A DNA stretch of 64,000 nt from Microbispora oryzae (GTDB lineage Bacteria; Actinomycetota; Actinomycetes; Streptosporangiales; Streptosporangiaceae), in NCBI RefSeq assembly GCF_017896165.1, contig NZ_JAFCNB010000001.1:124001-188000 (forward strand), given 5' to 3'. Positions 1-7,678 of the stretch are shown piece by piece. Below the pieces are notes generated by a model. The model ran no database searches and was not told where the DNA came from. It saw nothing but the letters and a program-made list of their open reading frames with translations. A program made the translations under genes and the position numbers. Numbering within the stretch: position 1 is the stretch's first letter; each line of letters begins with the position of its first letter.

Positions 1-308
1 CTGGTCTCCTCCATCTGCTTGCACGCCGGGCACTGGTAGTCCTCGTAGACGTCGAGTACGGGGGCGGTCACCCCCGGCCGCGCCATGACGACCGTGCCGT
101 CCGACTCCAGCGTCACGGGGGCGAGGTTGCCGGTGACCTTCTCCGCCGTGCCCTGAGCGACCGACCACCAGCCCGCCGCGACCGCGACGATGCCGATCAC
201 CACGACAGTGACGATCATTGTGATCCGCTTGCGGCGCTCCTGCTTGCGCAGGGCCTCCCGTTGGGCCGCGATGCGGGCACGCGCCGCCTCGCTCGTCCTC
301 TTACTCAC
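1..308 (-). CDS. DsbA-family thioredoxin-like protein, N-terminal part
   Basis: Partial: the gene runs off the left edge, leaving 102 codons from a GTG at 308. The product starts with a basic cytoplasmic stretch rich in Arg and Ala (residues 1-31), then one membrane segment (about 33-52, ITMIVTVVVIGIVAVAAGWW), then an extracytoplasmic part that enters a thioredoxin fold: VYEDYQCPACKQ carries a CPAC redox motif at the very end of what is visible. This matches membrane-anchored DsbA-like thiol oxidoreductases of actinobacteria, which act on secreted proteins. It lies 138 bp downstream of a MauE/DoxX-type protein on the same strand, a pairing that suggests a shared redox function. The C-terminal half is not in the window, so the cis-Pro loop cannot be checked. 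Confidence 0.8.
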   Translation of the reverse strand, partial: MSKRTSEAARARIAAQREALRKQERRKRITMIVTVVVIGIVAVAAGWWSVAQGTAEKVTGNLAPVTLESDGTVVMARPGVTAPVLDVYEDYQCPACKQMEET

Positions 309-446
309 CGAGCCTCCCCCCTGGCCGCGCCTTCTCGTGGTTTCCCGCAGCCCCCTGTTGCGCTCCGTACTCAGCGGTGTGTTCCGCGACCGCAGCGTGT
401 CCCGCGCCGTATCCCGATCACACGCGCCGAGTCACACACGTCACGG

Positions 447-1019
447 TCACGTGTGATCGCTCCGCGGTTCGTCGACGGGCTCGGCCTCCTCGTCGCCCGC
501 CGAGCCGGTCAGGCCCAGCGCCGAATCCATCGCGAGACGGCCGGGCGGCCTGATCGCGATCCACGCCGCGCAGGCGAGCAGCCCCACGTCACGGAGCAGC
601 TCCCAGAAGTAGGTCGGCTCCTGGCCCGCGGCCAGCTGGCCGCCGCCGCCGAAGCAGCCGCAGTCGATCCGCAGGCCACGCGCCCAGGCGGAGCCGATAC
701 CGATCATGAAGGCGATCATCAGGAGGCCGGAGATGACGGCCACCGGGCGGGTCAAGAGTCCGATGACCAGCAGCACACCAAGGATGATCTCCAGCACCGG
801 CAGTCCGTAGCCGAACGCCTGGGCGAGGGAGTCGGGCAGCAGTTGATACGCGCGCACCGCCTGCACGGAGATCGCGGGCGTACCGATCTTCAACGCCCCC
901 GCCACCGCGAGGAAACCGGCGAGCACGAGCCGCGCCGCCGTGGCGACCCAGGGGAGAACCGAATTCGTGGGCTGCTGTAACTTCCCCGACACCGATGTGC
1001 CGGACGCCAACTGAACCAT
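447..1019 (-). CDS. MauE/DoxX family membrane protein
   Basis: 190 aa with four predicted membrane segments (about 25-45, 65-90, 95-112 and 140-160). A Cys pair in a GCGCF motif near residue 120 is typical of MauE-like members of the DoxX superfamily, which are thought to help disulfide formation or electron transfer next to DsbA-like proteins. The C-terminal 25 residues are acidic and probably cytoplasmic. The ATG at 1019 is preceded by GAGGAG at a good distance. The gene follows trpA by 137 bp on the same strand and precedes the DsbA-like gene, so it may have its own promoter or be read from the trp operon. The family is clear; the exact partner is inferred. Confidence 0.8.
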   Translation of the reverse strand: MVQLASGTSVSGKLQQPTNSVLPWVATAARLVLAGFLAVAGALKIGTPAISVQAVRAYQLLPDSLAQAFGYGLPVLEIILGVLLVIGLLTRPVAVISGLLMIAFMIGIGSAWARGLRIDCGCFGGGGQLAAGQEPTYFWELLRDVGLLACAAWIAIRPPGRLAMDSALGLTGSAGDEEAEPVDEPRSDHT

Positions 1020-1156
1020 AGTCTCCTCGCCCGGTAGGCAACACCGACTGAACAGTACCGGGATCCAACCTCACCATGTGTTGGATAAGAGCATGGTAAG
1101 CCGTGCCGTTTCAGCCGGCAGCGGCGCCACTGCCAGGAGAAATACCCCCGAAGGCC

Positions 1157-1951
1157 TCAGCGCCGGACACCCCGGGCGAGCTCCGCGGCGAGCTCCCGCA
1201 CCGACCTCAGCCCCGTCGCCTCATCCGGCGCGTCGAGCAGCCGCCGGATGAACGCCGACCCGACGATGACACCGTCGGCGTACCCGGCCACCTCGGCGGC
1301 CTGCGCGCCCGTGCCGACGCCGAGACCGACGCAGACGGGCAGGTCGGTGTGCGATTTGGTCCGCTTGACCAGTCCCTCTGCGGCAACGCTGACACTCTCC
1401 CGCGCGCCGGTCACGCCCATCAGGGACGCTGCGTAGACGAACCCGGTGCAGCACTCGGCGACGCGGGCGATCCGGTCGTCCGTGGAGCTGGGCGCGACGA
1501 GGAAGACCGTGCCGAGGCCCGCCTCCTCACTCGCCGTCAGCCAGGGCCCCGCCTCCTCCGGCGTCAGGTCGGGAGTGATGGTCCCCACTCCGCCCGCCGA
1601 CGCGAGGTCGCGCGCGAAGCGCTCGGCGCCGTACCTGTCGATCGGGTTCCAGTACGTCATGACCAGCGTGGCGGCGCCCGAACGGGCGACGCCCTCGACG
1701 GTGCGCAGCACGTCGGCGATCCGGGTGCCGTTGGTGAGCGACCGATGCACCGCGTCCTGGATCGTCGGGCCGTCCATGAGCGGATCGGAGTACGGCAGGC
1801 CGATCTCGATCACGTCGCAGCCCGCCTCCACCATGGCGGTCGCGGCGGCGACTGCGCCCTCCTTGGTCGGGAACCCGGCGGGCAGGTAGCCGACCAGGGC
1901 CGCCCTGTCCTCGGCTCGCGCCTTCTCGAAGACCGCTTGCAGTGTCGTCAT
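1157..1951 (-). CDS. trpA: Tryptophan synthase alpha subunit
   Basis: 264 aa, full length for TrpA. It cleaves indole-3-glycerol phosphate to indole and glyceraldehyde 3-phosphate, and indole is passed to TrpB in the alpha2beta2 complex. The TIM-barrel landmarks are visible: Glu49 in DVIEIGLPYSDP and Asp60 in DPLMDGPTIQ line up with the catalytic pair of the E. coli enzyme. The phosphate-binding GLGVGTG and GVIVGSAF loops lie near residues 205-230. It is the last trp gene in the cluster, 29 bp after the trpB stop, so it is almost certainly co-transcribed with trpC and trpB. Confidence 0.97.
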   Translation of the reverse strand: MTTLQAVFEKARAEDRAALVGYLPAGFPTKEGAVAAATAMVEAGCDVIEIGLPYSDPLMDGPTIQDAVHRSLTNGTRIADVLRTVEGVARSGAATLVMTYWNPIDRYGAERFARDLASAGGVGTITPDLTPEEAGPWLTASEEAGLGTVFLVAPSSTDDRIARVAECCTGFVYAASLMGVTGARESVSVAAEGLVKRTKSHTDLPVCVGLGVGTGAQAAEVAGYADGVIVGSAFIRRLLDAPDEATGLRSVRELAAELARGVRR

Positions 1952-1980
1952 CGGATGCCTTATCGGTACGAGCCGGCGGC

Positions 1981-3225
1981 TCAGAGGTTGAAGTACTTCA
2001 TCGCGGTGCCCATGTCCTTGTCACCGCGCCCCGACAGGTTGACCAGGATGGTGGCCTCGGGACCGAGCTCGCGCCCGAGCCGCAGCGCGCCCGCGAGCGC
2101 GTGTGACGACTCGATGGCCGGGATGATGCCCTCGGTCCGGGCGAGCAGCGCGAACGCCTGCATGGCCTCGTCGTCCGTGACGCCCTGGTAGGTGGCCCGG
2201 CCGGAGTCCTTCAGCCAGGCGTGCTCCGGGCCGACGCCCGGGTAGTCGAGGCCGGCCGAGATGGAGTGGGACTCGATGGTCTGGCCCTCGTCGTCCTGCA
2301 GGACGTAGGTGCGGGACCCGTGCAGGACTCCGATGCTGCCCTGCGTCAGGGTCAGCGCGTGCTCGCCGCTCTCGACGCCCCTGCCGCCCGCCTCGAAGCC
2401 GTAGAGCCGCACGCCAGGGTCGTTGATGAACGCGTGGAAGATGCCGATCGCGTTCGAGCCGCCGCCGACGGCCGCGGCGACCGCGTCGGGCAGGCGGCAG
2501 GTGAGCTCCTGGATCTGGCGGCGGGCCTCCACCCCGATGATCCGGGCGAAGTCGCGGACGATCTCCGGGAACGGGTGCGGGCCCGCGACGGTGCCGAACA
2601 GGTAATGGGTGTGGTCGACGTTGGTGACCCAGTCGCGGAAGGCCTCGTTGATGGCGTCCTTGAGCGTCTGGCTGCCGTTGCTGACCGGCACGACCGTGGC
2701 GCCGAGCAGCTTCATCCGGGCGACGTTGAGCGCCTGGCGCTCGCAGTCGACAGCGCCCATGTAGATGACGCACTCCAGGCCCATCAGCGCGGCGGCGGTG
2801 GCGGTGGCCACGCCGTGCTGGCCGGCCCCGGTCTCGGCGATCACCCGGGTCTTGCCGAGACGCTTGGTCAGCAGCGCCTGACCCAGGACATTATTGATCT
2901 TGTGCGCGCCGGTGTGGGTCAGGTCCTCGCGCTTGAGAACGATGCGCGCGCCGCCCGCGTGCTCCGCGAAGCGCGGCACCTCGGTCAGCGTGGTCGGACG
3001 GCCGGCGTAGGTCCGCAGCAGGTGATCGAACTCGCGCAGGAACTCCAGGTCGTTCTTGGCCTTCTCGTACTCGGCCGCCACCTCGTCGAGGGCCGGGATC
3101 AGCGCCTCAGGGACATAACGGCCGCCGAAGACGCCGAACTTGCCGAGGACGTCCGGGTCGTCCCCGTACACTCGGCCGCCGTCCAGATCGGCGGGGGTGA
3201 GCGGGATGCCTTCCGTCGCCGTCAC
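1981..3225 (-). CDS. trpB: Tryptophan synthase beta subunit
   Basis: 414 aa from a GTG at 3225 that follows a strong AAGGAGG. The frame is open to another GTG at 3255, but that one has no convincing ribosome site, so the shorter start is chosen. The PLP lysine is in [10 protein letters not shown] (Lys109 in this numbering), and GGGSNAIG is the PLP-phosphate loop. The enzyme condenses indole from TrpA with serine to make tryptophan. The N-terminal [10 protein letters not shown] signature marks it as TrpB1, the form that partners with TrpA, not the stand-alone TrpB2. It lies 55 bp downstream of trpC and 29 bp upstream of trpA. Confidence 0.97.
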   Translation of the reverse strand: MTATEGIPLTPADLDGGRVYGDDPDVLGKFGVFGGRYVPEALIPALDEVAAEYEKAKNDLEFLREFDHLLRTYAGRPTTLTEVPRFAEHAGGARIVLKREDLTHTGAHKINNVLGQALLTKRLGKTRVIAETGAGQHGVATATAAALMGLECVIYMGAVDCERQALNVARMKLLGATVVPVSNGSQTLKDAINEAFRDWVTNVDHTHYLFGTVAGPHPFPEIVRDFARIIGVEARRQIQELTCRLPDAVAAAVGGGSNAIGIFHAFINDPGVRLYGFEAGGRGVESGEHALTLTQGSIGVLHGSRTYVLQDDEGQTIESHSISAGLDYPGVGPEHAWLKDSGRATYQGVTDDEAMQAFALLARTEGIIPAIESSHALAGALRLGRELGPEATILVNLSGRGDKDMGTAMKYFNL

Positions 3226-3280
3226 GCGGCCTCCTTCGCTAGCGCTGTCGTTCACGACTGGTTACTGCTGTTTACTTCTC

Positions 3281-4099
3281 TTACTTCTCCGACCCGCTGT
3301 CCTGCCGCGAGGCGGGGTGGGCGCCGGCCGTCACCAGATCGTTGACGGCGGCCTTCGGGTCCTTGCCCGTCACCAGGCTCTCGCCCACGAGCACGGCGTC
3401 GGCGCCCGCCCGCGCGTACGCCAGCAGGTCGTGCGGGCCGCGGACGCCCGACTCGGCGATCTTGAGGATGCCGTCCGGCACCTTCGGCGAGAGCGTGGCG
3501 AACACCTCCCGATCGACCTGCAGGGTCTTCAGGTCGCGGGCGTTCACCCCGATGATGCGGGCTCCCGCGTCGACCGCCCGGAGCAGCTCCTCCTCGGTGT
3601 GCACCTCGACCAGCGGAGCGAGCCCGATCGACTCCGCCCGCTCGATCAGCGACACGAGCGCCTGCTGCTCCAGCGCCGCCACGATCAGCAGGGCGAGGTC
3701 GGCGCCGTACGCGCGGGCCTCCCACAACTGGTAGGAGGTGACGATGAAGTCCTTGCGCAGGATCGGGATGTCCACCGCGGTCCGCACAGCGGCGAGGTCG
3801 TCCAGCGTGCCGCCGAACCGGCGCCGCTCCGTCAGCACACTGATGACGTGGGCGCCGCCCGCCTCGTAGTCGGCGGCGAGGGACGCGGGATCGGCGATGG
3901 CGGCCAGCGCGCCCTTCGAAGGGCTGGACCGCTTGACCTCGGCGATCACCGAGACCCGGTCACCGCCCAGCGCGGCGTACGCGTCGCGCGGCTCCGGCGC
4001 ACGGGAGGCCCGGCGCTTGAGTTCCTCGATCGACACGGTCCGCTGCCGCTCTTCGAGATCCTCGCGCACGCCCACGATGATGTCGTCGAGAACACTCAC
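3281..4099 (-). CDS. trpC: Indole-3-glycerol phosphate synthase
   Basis: 272 aa from a GTG at 4099 with AGGAGG just upstream. An in-frame start at 4135 would add a basic, unconserved 12 residues and lacks a ribosome site. IGPS motifs are present in order: [12 protein letters not shown], the RKDFI lysine loop, [13 protein letters not shown] and IAESGV. The product closes CdRP to indole-3-glycerol phosphate, the substrate of TrpA. It is a stand-alone trpC. No trpF lies in the cluster, which fits the actinobacterial arrangement in which PriA in the his operon supplies PRA isomerase. Confidence 0.96.
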   Translation of the reverse strand: MSVLDDIIVGVREDLEERQRTVSIEELKRRASRAPEPRDAYAALGGDRVSVIAEVKRSSPSKGALAAIADPASLAADYEAGGAHVISVLTERRRFGGTLDDLAAVRTAVDIPILRKDFIVTSYQLWEARAYGADLALLIVAALEQQALVSLIERAESIGLAPLVEVHTEEELLRAVDAGARIIGVNARDLKTLQVDREVFATLSPKVPDGILKIAESGVRGPHDLLAYARAGADAVLVGESLVTGKDPKAAVNDLVTAGAHPASRQDSGSEK

Positions 4100-4245
4100 G
4101 CGGCCTCCTCGCCTTCGGCTCGGAGCTTGCGCCACTTACCCGCCCGCTCGCTCACGCGTAAGGGTCCCTCCGGTCGGCTGCTGTCTCGCTGTCTGCCCTG
4201 CGATGGTATCGGCCCGTCTCGCGTCGTTCCGCCACCGGGGGCGTC

Positions 4246-4728
4246 TCACGGTGCGAGAAAAAGCCCGAACGGCGTGTTCCGCACCACGCCGAAAACGATC
4301 GCGACAGCGAGGAATCCCCACGTCACGGCGGCGTGCCCCGGAATCGGGCGGACGGGCCGTCCCTGCCATGATCGTAACGCCCAGATAGCCCAACCGGCGA
4401 TAACGACGGGAACGCAAACGACAAAGAGCGGGTTCATTCCAAGTGCCCCTGACAGGTCGCCGTGGGCGAGGTCGTGCACCGCCCGCAGCGCTCCACAGGC
4501 GGGGCAGTACAGGCCGGTCAGGGCGTAGAGCGGGCATATCGGGTAGTGCCCGGGACGGTTCGGGTCGACCACGGCCAGGCAGGCCACGGCGCCCGCGAGG
4601 AGCGCGGCGGCCGCCAGCGGCGCCCGGACGGATCGTACCCGATCGCCCAGCCGCCGCCCGGACCCACGGGTTACGGCGGTACCCGCTTCCGTGCCCCATC
4701 CCATGTCCGGTTTCATGTCCGGTCCCAT
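4246..4728 (-). CDS. DUF2752 membrane protein
   Basis: About 160 aa from the ATG at 4728 (GGGAAG upstream); Met codons at 4716 and 4704 are alternatives. The DUF2752 signature is clear: CPLYALTGLYCPACGALRAV followed by HDLAHGD, with Cys residues that may bind metal. Three membrane segments are predicted. The family is of unknown function and occurs widely in actinobacteria. The frame remains open upstream to 4965 but there it runs through the 22-bp repeat array and overlaps the RDD gene, so the long form is unlikely. It sits between the RDD gene and trpC on the same strand, 146 bp before trpC. Confidence 0.75.
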   Translation of the reverse strand: MGPDMKPDMGWGTEAGTAVTRGSGRRLGDRVRSVRAPLAAAALLAGAVACLAVVDPNRPGHYPICPLYALTGLYCPACGALRAVHDLAHGDLSGALGMNPLFVVCVPVVIAGWAIWALRSWQGRPVRPIPGHAAVTWGFLAVAIVFGVVRNTPFGLFLAP

Positions 4729-4770
4729 GTCCGCTTCCCTACCCGCCCCTGTGCCCGCTGCTGTGGCCCG

Positions 4771-4858
4771 CCGGTGCACTGCCCGTGCCCTGCCGGTGCA
4801 CTGCCCGTGCCCTGCCGGTGCACGGCTCGCGCCCTGCGGGTGCGCAGCCGGTGCGCTG
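4771..4858. repeat. 22-bp tandem repeat, four copies
   Basis: Unit CCGGTGCACTGCCCGTGCCC plus TG. Copies 1 and 2 (4771-4792, 4793-4814) are identical, copy 3 (4815-4836) has three changes and copy 4 is degenerate. The array lies between the end of the RDD gene and the chosen start of the DUF2752 gene. The period is not a multiple of three, so it is probably non-coding. Confidence 0.8.
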
Positions 4859-4892
4859 CCGTGCACGTACCCATGCCGGTTGGTCTGACCAC

Positions 4893-5720
4893 TCAGGCCC
4901 GGACCACCACGGAACCCGCGATCTTGTCGGCGAACGTCTGCTTCTTCTCGTCCCAGATCGGCCACAGGAAGCCGATGTAGCAGGGCAGGGCGTCCACGAA
5001 GTGCGCCAGGCCGCGGACGAAGGCCATGCCGAAGCCCAGGTATTCGCCCGTTTCTTCCTTGACCACCTTGATGCCGACGACCTTCTTGCCGATCGTCTGG
5101 CCGGTCGTGCCCTCACGGAACCGCAGCCACACGGCCAGTCCGACCGAGAGCGCCATGCCGATCAGGTAGAGGATGACGCTCACGCCGAGACCCGCCGACG
5201 GCCGGAGCGCGCCGGTCTCGGGGTCGATGTCGGCGGAGCCGGCCAAGACGCCCGCGGCCACGATGTAGAGGATGAAGGCGGGGACGGCGGTGATGAGGCC
5301 GTCGATCAGGGTCGCCCCGAACCGCTGCCCCCAGCCGGCGTACTCGCCGCGCGGGTAGCCGCCGTACTGGCCGTACTGGCCGTACGGGTCTTGCTGACCG
5401 TACTGACCGTACTGACCGTACTGACCATGCTGACCATACGGATCTTGCTGACCGTACGGACCCTGCGGCGCGTAGGGGTCGTACGGCGCGGGACCGCCGG
5501 GCTGGGGGTAACCGCCCTGCTGGCCCGGCTGCTGGCCCGGCTGCTGGTAGGGCGAGGGGTGGCCCTGCTGTCCCGGCTGCGGGTACCCCGGCTGGGGAGC
5601 CTGCGGAGGCTGGGGCGGGTAGCCCGGCTGGGAGGGCTGCGGTGGATAGCCGCCGTACGGACCGGGCGGCGGGTACCCGCCGGATTCGCCCGGACGGCCC
5701 TGATCGCTGCCGTAGGTCAT
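4893..5720 (-). CDS. RDD family membrane protein with Pro/Gln/Tyr-rich N-terminus
   Basis: 275 aa. The first ~130 residues are low complexity: GYPPQP-type repeats followed by a run of YGQ/YGQQDP units encoded by 9-bp repeats at about 5376-5460. The RDD domain follows from about residue 132 ([17 protein letters not shown], with the Arg and Asp that name the family) and spans three membrane segments. The C-terminus ends in a conserved [10 protein letters not shown] stretch. RDD proteins are often linked to ion or small-molecule transport, but the substrate is unknown. Many actinobacterial RDD proteins carry this Pro-rich cytoplasmic head. It lies between the trp-associated membrane protein and the DUF2752 gene. 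Confidence 0.9.
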   Translation of the reverse strand: MTYGSDQGRPGESGGYPPPGPYGGYPPQPSQPGYPPQPPQAPQPGYPQPGQQGHPSPYQQPGQQPGQQGGYPQPGGPAPYDPYAPQGPYGQQDPYGQHGQYGQYGQYGQQDPYGQYGQYGGYPRGEYAGWGQRFGATLIDGLITAVPAFILYIVAAGVLAGSADIDPETGALRPSAGLGVSVILYLIGMALSVGLAVWLRFREGTTGQTIGKKVVGIKVVKEETGEYLGFGMAFVRGLAHFVDALPCYIGFLWPIWDEKKQTFADKIAGSVVVRA

Positions 5721-6065
5721 GATGCGCTCCTGCTCAGGAGAAGATCGGGAGATGTCTCACCCGCCCGGGGCGGCGCGCCTCCGGCCACGAGACCGGCCCA
5801 GACCGCCGCCAGGGGGAAGAGCGTGAGATCGTCAGGTCGGCCGGAAGCTTAGCGGCACCGTATGTCGCGTTCGGGCAGAAGATTGCTTTGTGTGGAATTC
5901 GTGACCTCGGGGGTTATGTCCGGTCAGGAGTGCTCTCCGACGGCCCACGCCCCGTATGATTCCGCGGGATCGTACGGCCGGTTCACGGAGCCAGCCAGCC
6001 GGTGGGCAGAGCCGGGCGGCCGGTGCACAGAGCCGTGCGGCCGCTTTGTCACGGTGGAGCCGGGC
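5721..6065. other. Intergenic region upstream of RDD gene
   Basis: 345 bp between the end of the trp-associated membrane protein gene and the RDD gene, both on the minus strand. It should hold the RDD promoter. The right half (5990-6060) has imperfect short direct repeats built on GCCGG and CAGAGCC. I see no gene or clear terminator. Confidence 0.5.
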
Positions 6066-6911
6066 TCAGGGCCGGGGCTCGGCCGTCGGGTCCTCGCCCT
6101 CGTCGATGGCGTCCCAAAGCGCCCGCTCGCTGCCGACCTGACGGCGCGGCCGTCTGGCCGCGGCGCCGTCGCCGTCACGGTCCGCCTCCCGGGCGCCGCT
6201 TCCGGTGCCGGGCCGGTCGTAGCGGCCGGACATTCCGGGCCAACGGCCCCCCACGACGGCGGCCACCGCTCCGGCGGCCACCAGAACCAGGCCGCCAAGC
6301 GCCGTGGCCAGCGGCCACACCCAGGTCATCGCCTGCTCGGCGGCACCCGTCGCCGGGACCATGGCGGTGGCGGCGTGCTCCCGTGCCGCGGCGACGACGG
6401 CTGCCGGGCGGGTACCCCGCCACACCCCGGACAGGACGACGACGCCGCACAGCGAGATCACCGTCGCGACGATCCGCCGTGCGAGGCCGCGCGTCGCGAG
6501 TACGGCAGCCCCGGCGGCGAGCGCCGCCAGCACTGCGGGGGTGAGGACGGCGGCCAGATCGCCGCCGGTCAGCGACACGTGTCCGGCGGACAACGGGCCG
6601 GCCTGCGCGTCGAAGGTCACCGTGGCCCAAATCCGGCCTGCCGCGAGCAGCGCCAGCGCACCGGCTGCGGCGCAGGTGGCCAACCACGCCACCAGCGCCC
6701 GTCGAGCTGTGTCCGGCCTCTCGGCGACGGCCGCGGATCTCCCCGGACCGCCCGATTCACTCGAACTGCCAGCACCGCCCGACCCACCCGGATGGCGCGA
6801 CCCACCCGGACCGCCCGACCCAACTGGACCGCCAGGCCCGCCCGGACTACCAGCGCCGCCAGGAGCGCCGGGAACGCCCCCGTCTGAGCCCCCGCGGGTC
6901 AGGCCGGTCAT
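6066..6911 (-). CDS. Trp-region membrane protein (TIGR02234 family)
   Basis: 281 aa. The ATG at 6911 overlaps the hisI stop as ATGA, so the two are translationally coupled. The first ~65 residues are Gly/Pro/Ser-rich with GGPGG repeats and probably disordered. Four membrane segments follow (about 75-92, 112-135, 143-160 and 190-220). The C-terminal [15 protein letters not shown] stretch is typical of the TIGR02234 family, found in actinobacterial trp operons and of unknown function. In many relatives trpE lies between hisI and this gene; here nothing separates them. Confidence 0.85.
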   Translation of the reverse strand: MTGLTRGGSDGGVPGAPGGAGSPGGPGGPVGSGGPGGSRHPGGSGGAGSSSESGGPGRSAAVAERPDTARRALVAWLATCAAAGALALLAAGRIWATVTFDAQAGPLSAGHVSLTGGDLAAVLTPAVLAALAAGAAVLATRGLARRIVATVISLCGVVVLSGVWRGTRPAAVVAAAREHAATAMVPATGAAEQAMTWVWPLATALGGLVLVAAGAVAAVVGGRWPGMSGRYDRPGTGSGAREADRDGDGAAARRPRRQVGSERALWDAIDEGEDPTAEPRP

Positions 6912-7267
6912 GCGCCGGCGCCCACGCCGGTCACGTCGAGCACGTGCGCGTCGAAGCAGGTGCGGTCGCCCGTGTGGCACGCCGCGCCCACCTGCTCGAC
7001 CTTCAGCAGGATGGTGTCGCCGTCACAGTCGAGCGCCACGTGCCTGACCCACTGGACGTGTCCTGAGGTGTCGCCCTTCACCCAGTATTCGCCCCTGCTA
7101 CGGGACCAGTAGGTGGCACGGCCCGTCGTCAGCGTCCGGTGGAGGGCCTCGTCGTCCATCCAGGCGAGCATGAGGACCTCACCCGTGTCGTGCTGCTGCA
7201 CGATGGCGGGCACCAGCCCGTCGGGGGTGCGCTTGAGGCGTTCGGCGATCTTCGGGTCGAGGGCCAT
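6908..7267 (-). CDS. hisI: Phosphoribosyl-AMP cyclohydrolase
   Basis: 119 aa, the usual length for the single-domain HisI. It opens the adenine ring of PR-AMP, the third step of histidine synthesis. Metal-binding Asp residues are in [11 protein letters not shown] and the Zn-binding Cys residues are in [11 protein letters not shown]. The gene is followed with a 4-bp overlap by the TIGR02234 membrane protein. It is separated from the other his genes by about 10.8 kb of unrelated genes, so it forms the head of the trp cluster here. hisE and hisG are not in the window. Confidence 0.96.
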   Translation of the reverse strand: MALDPKIAERLKRTPDGLVPAIVQQHDTGEVLMLAWMDDEALHRTLTTGRATYWSRSRGEYWVKGDTSGHVQWVRHVALDCDGDTILLKVEQVGAACHTGDRTCFDAHVLDVTGVGAGA

Positions 7268-7678
7268 GCCCTAATTCTGCCGCAGCCGCCCCGCGCTCCC
7301 GGCCTGGGCCGGGCCGTTCCCCGGCCGACCGGCGATCACGCCGCCAGAGACTTGATGCCGATTCCGGACGGCTGCGTCCGACTCGTGCCTGACGTCGGCC
7401 TCCTGCGTTCGGCCCGCCATGGCTCGTATCCCCGCGCCTCGTATCCCCGCGCCTCGTATCGCCGCGCCTCGTATCCCCGCGCTTCGTATCCCCGAAGGAG
7501 GCTCCCAACCGACAGCGCGGGCATGCCGGTCTTCCGGGCGCGCCTCAGCGGGACGCGTTTCAGCGGGACGCGAGGTCAGCAAGGCATAGTTCAGTGAGCC
7601 GCGAGGCCAGCATGGTTAGCGTTCTTCGCGGCCCGGCGTCGCACCCTGTCCTATGCCGACGGGCCGCTCCTGGGCTTT
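7268..7678. other. Intergenic region with a 15-bp repeat array
   Basis: 411 bp between the end of the DUF222-HNH gene and the start of hisI. It should include the hisI promoter. It contains the 15-bp array at 7423-7497 and, at about 7552-7575, a direct repeat of TCAGCGGGACGCG. No convincing gene: the minus-strand frame through the array reads RGYEA repeats with no usable start or homology. Confidence 0.6.
7423..7497. repeat. 15-bp tandem repeat, five copies, non-coding
   Basis: Unit CTCGTATCCCCGCGC at 7423, 7438, 7453 (one change), 7468 and 7483 (degenerate). It lies in the hisI upstream region. The 15-bp period is the same as that of five other arrays in the window whose units are unrelated. 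Confidence 0.9.

Noticed and set aside
3226..3255. Upstream GTG start of trpB at 3255
   Set aside because: The GTG at 3225 has AAGGAGG at proper distance; the extra 10 residues are not typical of TrpB.
1103..3345. Long plus-strand open frames opposite trpA, trpB and trpC
   Set aside because: They are the mirror frames of GC3-rich genes; the minus-strand products match known enzymes over full length.
4729..4965. Longer DUF2752 protein beginning at 4965
   Set aside because: It would run through a 22-bp repeat array and overlap the RDD gene; the extra part has no conserved features.
7423..7497. Possible CRISPR array
   Set aside because: The 15-bp units are directly adjacent with no spacers, and there are no cas genes.
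7336..7524. 62-residue minus-strand frame reading RGYEA repeats
   Set aside because: It consists mainly of the 15-bp array, has no ribosome site and no recognisable family.
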